Source: Nonomuraea fuscirosea (lineage in GTDB: Bacteria > Actinomycetota > Actinomycetes > Streptosporangiales > Streptosporangiaceae). From it: a stretch of DNA of 64,000 nt. How positions within the stretch are numbered: the stretch's first letter is position 1; each line of letters begins with the position of its first letter. Below, one piece after another: positions 59,216 through 64,000 of the stretch. The stretch lies in contig NZ_PVNG01000027.1 in the NCBI RefSeq assembly GCF_003001935.1, positions 124,001-188,000 on the forward strand, written 5' to 3'. The notes beneath the pieces were generated by a model. That model saw nothing but the letters and a program-made list of their open reading frames with translations, was not told where the DNA came from and did no database searches. Both the position numbers and the translations under genes were made by a program.

Positions 59216-59271
59216 ATCGGATCGGGGGCTCATCTTGGACGTACGCTCCGTCCACCGCTTGAATCGGACCC

Positions 59272-60321
59272 ATGACGACGCATGACATCGCCGTGATCCC
59301 CGGAGACGGCATCGGGCTCGAAGTCACCCCGGCGGCCCTGGAGGTGGCGCGGGCCGCCGGCCGGCGGCACGGGTTCGAACTCCGGCTGACCGAGTTCGAC
59401 TGGTCGTGCGAGCGCTACCTGCGCGAGGGCTCGATGATGCCGGCCGACGGCCTGGAGCGGTTGCGCGGCTTCGACGCCGTCTTCCTCGGCGCGGTCGGCT
59501 TCCCCGGCGTGCCCGACCACGTCTCTCTCTGGGGGCTGCTCATCCCGATTCGCCGTGCTTTCCGGCAGTATGTGAACCTTCGCCCGGTACGTCTGTTCGA
59601 CGGCATCGAGGCCCCCGTACGCGCCACTGACATCGACCTCGTGGTCGTCAGGGAGAACACCGAGGGCGAGTACAGCGAGATCGGCGGCCGGATGAACCGC
59701 GGCTTCCCCGACGAGATGGCCGTGCAGGAGGCGGTGTTCACCAGGACCGGGGTGACGCGGGTGCTCGACTACGCCTTCGGGCTCGCCGGCCGCCGCAGGG
59801 GATACCTGACCTCCGCCACCAAGTCCAACGGCATCGTGCACACGCTGCCGTTCTGGGACGAACTGGTCCAGGAACGGGCGGCCGAGCACCCCGGCGTGCG
59901 CTGGGACCAGGAGCACATCGACGCGCTCTGCGCCAAGCTGGTGCTGGAGCCGGGCCGGTTCGACGTGATCGTGGGCTCCAACCTGTTCGGCGACATCCTC
60001 AGCGACCTGGCGGCGGCGGTGACGGGCAGCATCGGCATCGCGCCGTCGGCCAACCTCAACCCGGAGCGTGAATACCCGTCGATGTTCGAGCCCGTGCACG
60101 GCTCGGCTCCCGACATCGCCGGACAAGGGGTGGCCAACCCGATCGGGGCCATCTGGTCGGCCGCCATGATGCTGGACCACCTGGGGCACGGCGAAGCGGC
60201 GGAGCAGATCGTGGCCGCCATCGCGACCGTGCTGGCCAAGGGCGACGTACGCACCCGCGACCTGGGCGGGACGGCCGGCACGGACGAGTTCACCCAGGCC
60301 GTTCTCGCGCTGCTGGTATAG
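59272..60321 (+). CDS. Tartrate / D-malate dehydrogenase (isocitrate-isopropylmalate dehydrogenase family)
   Basis: 349 aa. IAVIPGDGIGLEVTPAALEV opens the family fold; LRPVRLFDGIEAP carries the substrate arginine, DLVVVRENTEGEYSEIGGR the Glu-rich loop, and LFGDILSDLAAAVTGSIGIA and HGSAPDIAGQGVANPIGAIW the metal and NAD sites. LFGDILSDL and MFEPVHGSAPDIAG are typical of tartrate dehydrogenase/decarboxylase. It would oxidise tartrate or D-malate with NAD. A LysR gene with matching operator sites stands just upstream, the usual arrangement for D-malate use. Confidence 0.88.
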   Translation: MTTHDIAVIPGDGIGLEVTPAALEVARAAGRRHGFELRLTEFDWSCERYLREGSMMPADGLERLRGFDAVFLGAVGFPGVPDHVSLWGLLIPIRRAFRQYVNLRPVRLFDGIEAPVRATDIDLVVVRENTEGEYSEIGGRMNRGFPDEMAVQEAVFTRTGVTRVLDYAFGLAGRRRGYLTSATKSNGIVHTLPFWDELVQERAAEHPGVRWDQEHIDALCAKLVLEPGRFDVIVGSNLFGDILSDLAAAVTGSIGIAPSANLNPEREYPSMFEPVHGSAPDIAGQGVANPIGAIWSAAMMLDHLGHGEAAEQIVAAIATVLAKGDVRTRDLGGTAGTDEFTQAVLALLV

Positions 60322-60339
60322 CTGGCACTACCCAAGGAT

Positions 60340-60372
60340 CTCCCGGCAGCGGGATCGATGACCTGCCGGGAG
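60340..60372 (+). terminator. Hairpin after the dehydrogenase gene
   Basis: CTCCCGGCAG (60340-60349) pairs perfectly with 60363-60372 across a 13-nt loop and is followed by TTTCC. It ends 19 nt before the next start codon, so it may also affect that gene. Confidence 0.7.
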
Positions 60373-60391
60373 TTTCCGTAGATTTGACCGC

Positions 60392-61510
60392 ATGATCACC
60401 GTACGTACTCGCCGGTGGACCGGCGTCTCCGCCCTGGCCCTCGCCGTCCTCTACGGCCCGGCCATCGCCCCCGCGCAGGCCGAAGCCACTTCGGCCCCGT
60501 TCCAGGACGTGCTGGACGACCTGGTCGGCAAGGACAAGTTCCCCGCCGTGCAGGCGTCGGTCCAGGACCGCCACGGCAAGATGACCGACTACACGGCGGG
60601 CGACGAGGTGCCGGTCGACGGGTACGTGCGGATCGGCAGCAACACCAAGACCTTCACCGCCGTGACCCTGCTGCAGCTGGTGGGCGAGGGCAAGGTCAAG
60701 CTGGACCGGCCGGTCGACACGTACCTGCCCGGCCTGCTGCGCGGCAAGGGCGTCGACGGCCGCCGCATCACCGTGCGCCAGCTCCTCCAGCACACCAGCG
60801 GCCTGCCCGAATACACCGACTTCCTGGCCAAGGGCGCCCTGCCCTACCAGCACGTCTACTTCCAGCCGCGCGAACTGCTCGACCTGGCGCTGAAGAACAA
60901 GGCCCAGTTCGCGCCCGGCACCAAATGGGTCTACACCAACACGAACTACATCGTCGCCGGCCTCATCATCGAGAAGGTCACCGGCCGTCCCGCGATCGAG
61001 GAGATCACCAAGCGGACCATCGACCGGATCGGCCTGACCCACACCTACTTCCCGAACGTCGGCGACCAGACCCTGCGCACGCCGCACGCCAAGGGCTACC
61101 ACCGCGACGACCCGGCCAAGCCGCGTACCGACGTCACCACGTACGAGCCGTCCCAGGCCTGGACCGCCGGGCAGATGATCTCCACCCCCGGCGACCTCAA
61201 CCGCTTCTTCTCCGCCCTGCTCGACGGCAAGCTGCTCAAGCCCGCGCAGCTCAAGCAGATGCGCACCACGGTCAAGGCGCCCGAGCTGGGCCCCGGCGGC
61301 AGATACGGCCTCGGCCTCATCGCCGTCAAGCTGTCCTGCGGGGGCACGGCTTGGGGGCACGGGGGCGCCATCCCGGGCTACTACACCACGAACGCCGCCA
61401 CCGACGACGGCCGCGCCGCCGCCATCGCCGTCACCCACCTCCCGGAAACCCAGGAGGCCCGCGACCACATCGAATCCGCCCTCGACGCGGCCCTCTGCGC
61501 CAAGTCCTGA
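60392..61510 (+). CDS. Secreted serine hydrolase, DD-carboxypeptidase/beta-lactamase class C fold
   Basis: 372 aa. Signal peptide to about residue 30 (VLYGPAIAPAQAEA). Motifs are complete: SNTK in VRIGSNTKTFTAVTLLQL (Ser near 89), YTN in KWVYTNTNYIVAGLI, and HGG in GGTAWGHGGAIPGYY. It most likely trims peptidoglycan stem peptides outside the membrane; a beta-lactamase or esterase role is possible. Single gene with hairpin in front and a convergent gene behind. Confidence 0.9.
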   Translation: MITVRTRRWTGVSALALAVLYGPAIAPAQAEATSAPFQDVLDDLVGKDKFPAVQASVQDRHGKMTDYTAGDEVPVDGYVRIGSNTKTFTAVTLLQLVGEGKVKLDRPVDTYLPGLLRGKGVDGRRITVRQLLQHTSGLPEYTDFLAKGALPYQHVYFQPRELLDLALKNKAQFAPGTKWVYTNTNYIVAGLIIEKVTGRPAIEEITKRTIDRIGLTHTYFPNVGDQTLRTPHAKGYHRDDPAKPRTDVTTYEPSQAWTAGQMISTPGDLNRFFSALLDGKLLKPAQLKQMRTTVKAPELGPGGRYGLGLIAVKLSCGGTAWGHGGAIPGYYTTNAATDDGRAAAIAVTHLPETQEARDHIESALDAALCAKS

Positions 61511-61610
61511 GTTGTCATCGGTCAGTAGGCCGCTGTCCGGTGACCAGGAGCCTTGAGCCAGCGACAGCGACGTTCCAGCGGCGAGTTGGTAGCAGCGTAG
61601 TTGCGGCGGC

Positions 61611-62294
61611 TCAAGGCGCGCGCTGATCGCGGGTCTCGCCATGATCGACCTTCTGCGCCATGACGTGGTCACGTGCCTCCGTGACCTGCCGCATGATGCG
61701 GTGGGCCCCGCACGCCTCGGCGGTGGCGTACGCCTCAGTGGCCAGCGCCACCGCGTCGTCCCACCGGCCCTGCGCGGCGGCGATGTAGATCAGCCCCACC
61801 TGGTCGGCGGCGGCACCGGCCGGCAACCCGATCTCCCGGCGTTGCCGTGCCGCCGCCTCCAGACGCTCTCGCGCGGAGTCCAGCCGGCCAGCGGCATGGT
61901 CGGCGATCCCCAAATGCCGGAGGGCTTCCGACCGGGTGTACGGGTCGCCCGCCGCCGTGGCCAGCTCGTACGCCTGCTCAAGGAGGGGAACGGCGCGGCC
62001 GGGGTCGCTCCGTACGACCTGGTGGAAACAGCCCTCCCAGAACACCGACTCCGCCTCGCCCGCCGCGTCGCCCAGCGTCCGGTACAGGCGGGTGGCCCGC
62101 TCGAACAGCTCCAGCTCACGCGGTTCTTCGCGCCGGTCGTCGAAGAACCGCGCGTGCAGGATCCGTCCCCTGGCCAGGGCGAGATCGGCCTCGACCTTGT
62201 CCAGTTCCCGCTCCGCCGCTGCCAGCCCGCCGACCTCGCCGGCGAAGACAGCACGCTCGTAGGACAGCCTGGCCCTCTCGATGGGTCCGTCCAT
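61611..62294 (-). CDS. TPR-repeat protein
   Basis: 227 aa from MDGPIERARLSYERAVFAGE, start set by GGAG 5 nt upstream; an in-frame ATG five codons earlier is possible. TPR-like units: ERATRLYRTLGDAAGEAESV, DPYTRSEALRHLGIADHAAG and AAGAAADQVGLIYIAAAQGR. The repeats make a protein-binding solenoid. No partner domain. Lies downstream of the large membrane protein with 109 nt between, so co-transcription is possible. Confidence 0.75.
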   Translation of the reverse strand: MDGPIERARLSYERAVFAGEVGGLAAAERELDKVEADLALARGRILHARFFDDRREEPRELELFERATRLYRTLGDAAGEAESVFWEGCFHQVVRSDPGRAVPLLEQAYELATAAGDPYTRSEALRHLGIADHAAGRLDSARERLEAAARQRREIGLPAGAAADQVGLIYIAAAQGRWDDAVALATEAYATAEACGAHRIMRQVTEARDHVMAQKVDHGETRDQRAP

Positions 62295-62403
62295 GCCTGC
62301 TCCGCTCACCTCGGCGACACCGCTCGTACGCGGTCCATGAGACCGTGCGCCGACGATCTCGACAAGCTTTCGGCCCGGACGTAGCCGCGATCCCAGGACG
62401 TGG

Positions 62404-64000
62404 TCATGGCTTGCGGTGGACGATCACCCTGTCGCCGCGCCCCGGGTAGGCCATGATGAGCAGTCGCTGGCCGGCCTGCTGCCGGCCCTTCCAGGACAGC
62501 CAGGCGTAGTGGACGCGGACGCGGTAGTGGCCTTTGCCGCGTGAGGCCAGGTCGGGGAGCGTGACGCCGGACAGGAAGTCGCCGAGGATGAGTGTGCCGT
62601 CGCGGCTTTCGTACCCGGCTTCGACGACGTGATCCCAGCCCTTCGTCTCGGCGGGCGGGCGGCGGTCGTAGGTCTCGGTGGTGACGCACATGCGTGATTC
62701 GGTGTTGACGAGGATGGCGAGGCGGCCGGGTGCGGTGACCACCAGGTCACCCTCCTTGGCCTGCCACACGACGTCGTCGTCCAGGTAAGCCTCCTCGTCG
62801 AACGCCTCCAGCGACAACTCCGTCCACACCGGTTTCTTCTCCCTGACGGCCCGGACCGGCTTGATCCTCGGCCGGTGGCGGGGAGCCTGGTCGCACATGG
62901 CCTGCTGCTCGGCGTTCCATGCCGCTATCTCGGCCTCTTCCTCGGCCACCGCCGCGTCGAACTCCGCCGCGACCTTCGGGCAGATGTCCCCCAGGAGGTA
63001 CTTCTGCTCGCGCGGATGGACGCCGTACGTCAGCTTGAAGGTCGCCGCCTCAAGCGCGTCGCCGCGGGTGTAGACGCCGCACATGCGGTGCCCGTACGCG
63101 ATCAGCCGCTGGTCGGGCATGCTCGGACGGAACGGCGGGGCGTCCAGCCTCCGCACGGCGCAGACGAAGGCCCGCTCGCCGGTCGCCTCCGAGGGGTTCT
63201 CACACTCGCTTCTCGTCGTGGTACGGCCGGGTGTGTGGTCCGCCGCCGGCACCAGGGCCAGCAGCGCGACCGTGGCCAGGCTCGCCATGGCCACCTGATA
63301 CGGCTTCCGTGGACGGGGTCGTTCGCCGTACAGGAAGAGCAGGATGAGGGCGGATCCGGTGAAGGCGGCGCTGTGCCAGAGCGGGGAGATGCCTGGTGCG
63401 GAGTCGAGCAACTGTTCCGGAAATATCCGGACACCATCGTACGGCGGCGCGGGCCTGTCCTTCCCGGTGACCGCCTCCACCACCCCAGCGACCGCCGCCA
63501 GCGACAACGCCGCGACGACCCCCTGGCGCAGCCTTCCCCGGCCCTCGCCACCGGCTCTTCTGTGCCGGAGCACGACAGCCAGCACCAGGGCCGCCGCACC
63601 GCCGGATCCGGCGAGGGAGATCAGCAGCCAGAGTTCCTGCAAGTACCACCCGGTTCTCGCGAACCACGAGGCGATCGCCCCCTGGGATCCGAGCCACAGG
63701 AAGACGCCGTTCGTCCAGTTGACCGAGGCCGGCAGCAACGGCAGCCCGACCGCGACCACTTCCCACGGCCGCCACCGGAACGTACCCATCACGCGCGGTC
63801 GCGGAGCCCTGGGCGAGCGTGAGACCTCGATCGCGGACCGGCCGAGCCACACCACGGTGAAGACGTCCAGGAGCATCCGGCTCGCCTCGTAGATGACGGC
63901 GGTCTGGGTGATCGGGTAGGTGACCAGCGGCAGGAGGAACGGCCCTGCGGCGATCACCGCCCCCGCCCACAGCGTCGTCCGCCCCCACCGGCCGTCCCTG
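62404..64000 (-). CDS. Large membrane protein with C-terminal soluble domain, partial (runs off the window end)
   Basis: The frame is open through 64000; a GTG at 63957 is available, but upstream residues (GRWGRTTLWAGAVIAAGPFL) continue a natural membrane segment, so the real start is outside. At least six membrane segments occupy the first 230 residues seen. The soluble part contains DQRLIAYGHRMCGVYTRGDA, KYLLGDICPKVAAEFDAAVA and EEEAEIAAWNAEQQAMCDQA-P, with four Cys, and ends RLLIMAYPGRGDRVIVHRKP. No family recognised. Confidence 0.7.
   Translation of the reverse strand, partial: RDGRWGRTTLWAGAVIAAGPFLLPLVTYPITQTAVIYEASRMLLDVFTVVWLGRSAIEVSRSPRAPRPRVMGTFRWRPWEVVAVGLPLLPASVNWTNGVFLWLGSQGAIASWFARTGWYLQELWLLISLAGSGGAAALVLAVVLRHRRAGGEGRGRLRQGVVAALSLAAVAGVVEAVTGKDRPAPPYDGVRIFPEQLLDSAPGISPLWHSAAFTGSALILLFLYGERPRPRKPYQVAMASLATVALLALVPAADHTPGRTTTRSECENPSEATGERAFVCAVRRLDAPPFRPSMPDQRLIAYGHRMCGVYTRGDALEAATFKLTYGVHPREQKYLLGDICPKVAAEFDAAVAEEEAEIAAWNAEQQAMCDQAPRHRPRIKPVRAVREKKPVWTELSLEAFDEEAYLDDDVVWQAKEGDLVVTAPGRLAILVNTESRMCVTTETYDRRPPAETKGWDHVVEAGYESRDGTLILGDFLSGVTLPDLASRGKGHYRVRVHYAWLSWKGRQQAGQRLLIMAYPGRGDRVIVHRKP

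Noticed and set aside
1..64000. Search for tRNA, rRNA, integrase or transposase genes
   Set aside because: None was recognised by eye on either strand. Short tRNAs could be missed without a covariance search, so this is absence of evidence only.

Overview
The window is high-GC actinobacterial DNA. Almost every confident gene has G or C in most third codon positions, GTG starts are common, and many adjacent genes overlap by 4 nt (ATGA/GTGA). The gene types fit a filamentous soil actinomycete: an AfsR-like SARP regulator, several LacI and TetR regulators, sugar ABC importers without their own ATPase, a secreted beta-mannanase with a CBM2, and a Clp-repeat HTH regulator. Streptosporangiaceae (a Nonomuraea-like genome) is my best guess. 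This is inference, because no rRNA, tRNA or marker gene is present.

1-11 kb: the 5' end of a fatty-acid desaturase gene, an AfsR-like regulator, a ChaN-like protein, an FAD monooxygenase with a divergent TetR, a FabH-type ketosynthase with a divergent TetR, a small operon (DUF3140, SnoaL-like, hypothetical), and an alpha/beta hydrolase with a YdeI-like protein. Two intergenic spaces here hold short tandem repeats.

11-28 kb is a carbohydrate-use region. One operon reads LacI, FAD oxidoreductase, sugar-binding lipoprotein, MalF, MalG, TusA-like protein, with two near-identical palindromic operators upstream. A second reads sugar-binding lipoprotein, MalF, MalG, GH127 beta-L-arabinofuranosidase, with a divergent LacI. 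A secreted GH5 beta-mannanase and a third LacI gene share an AACCGGTTAA-type site; one copy lies inside the mannanase gene at two rare codons. Neither importer has an ATPase gene nearby, so a shared MsiK-type ATPase elsewhere is likely.

28-34 kb: a TetR repressor diverges from a three-gene molybdenum hydroxylase operon (2Fe-2S, FAD/4Fe-4S and molybdopterin subunits, PaoABC/YagTSR type), followed by a SnoaL-fold protein and an ArsB/NhaD-type transporter.

34-44 kb is accessory-looking. It has a Cys-rich protein, AraC and reductase genes, two copies of a hairpin-rich dispersed repeat, a DUF6461 gene broken by a 5-bp duplication, a frameshifted GntR gene, an intact small GntR, small hypothetical genes, and a clearly lower-GC stretch (about 41.6-43.8 kb) with a two-TM protein and a ParB-domain protein.

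44-52 kb: an intradiol dioxygenase, a heterodimeric ABC exporter pair with one degenerate ATP site, a STAS protein and a DUF5994 protein, and a LysR gene divergent from a cupin/PPOX/VOC cluster.

52-58 kb holds the most unusual module: a four-gene overlapping operon (beta-lactamase-fold hydrolase, MoxR AAA+ ATPase, DUF2201/VWA protein with a mutated HExxH, helical-repeat protein). It diverges from an HTH-Clp-repeat regulator across a 45-bp inverted repeat.

58-64 kb: a LysR gene and a tartrate/D-malate dehydrogenase gene, each with an ATAGG-N5-CCTAT site, a secreted DD-peptidase-like hydrolase, a TPR protein and a large membrane protein cut by the window end.
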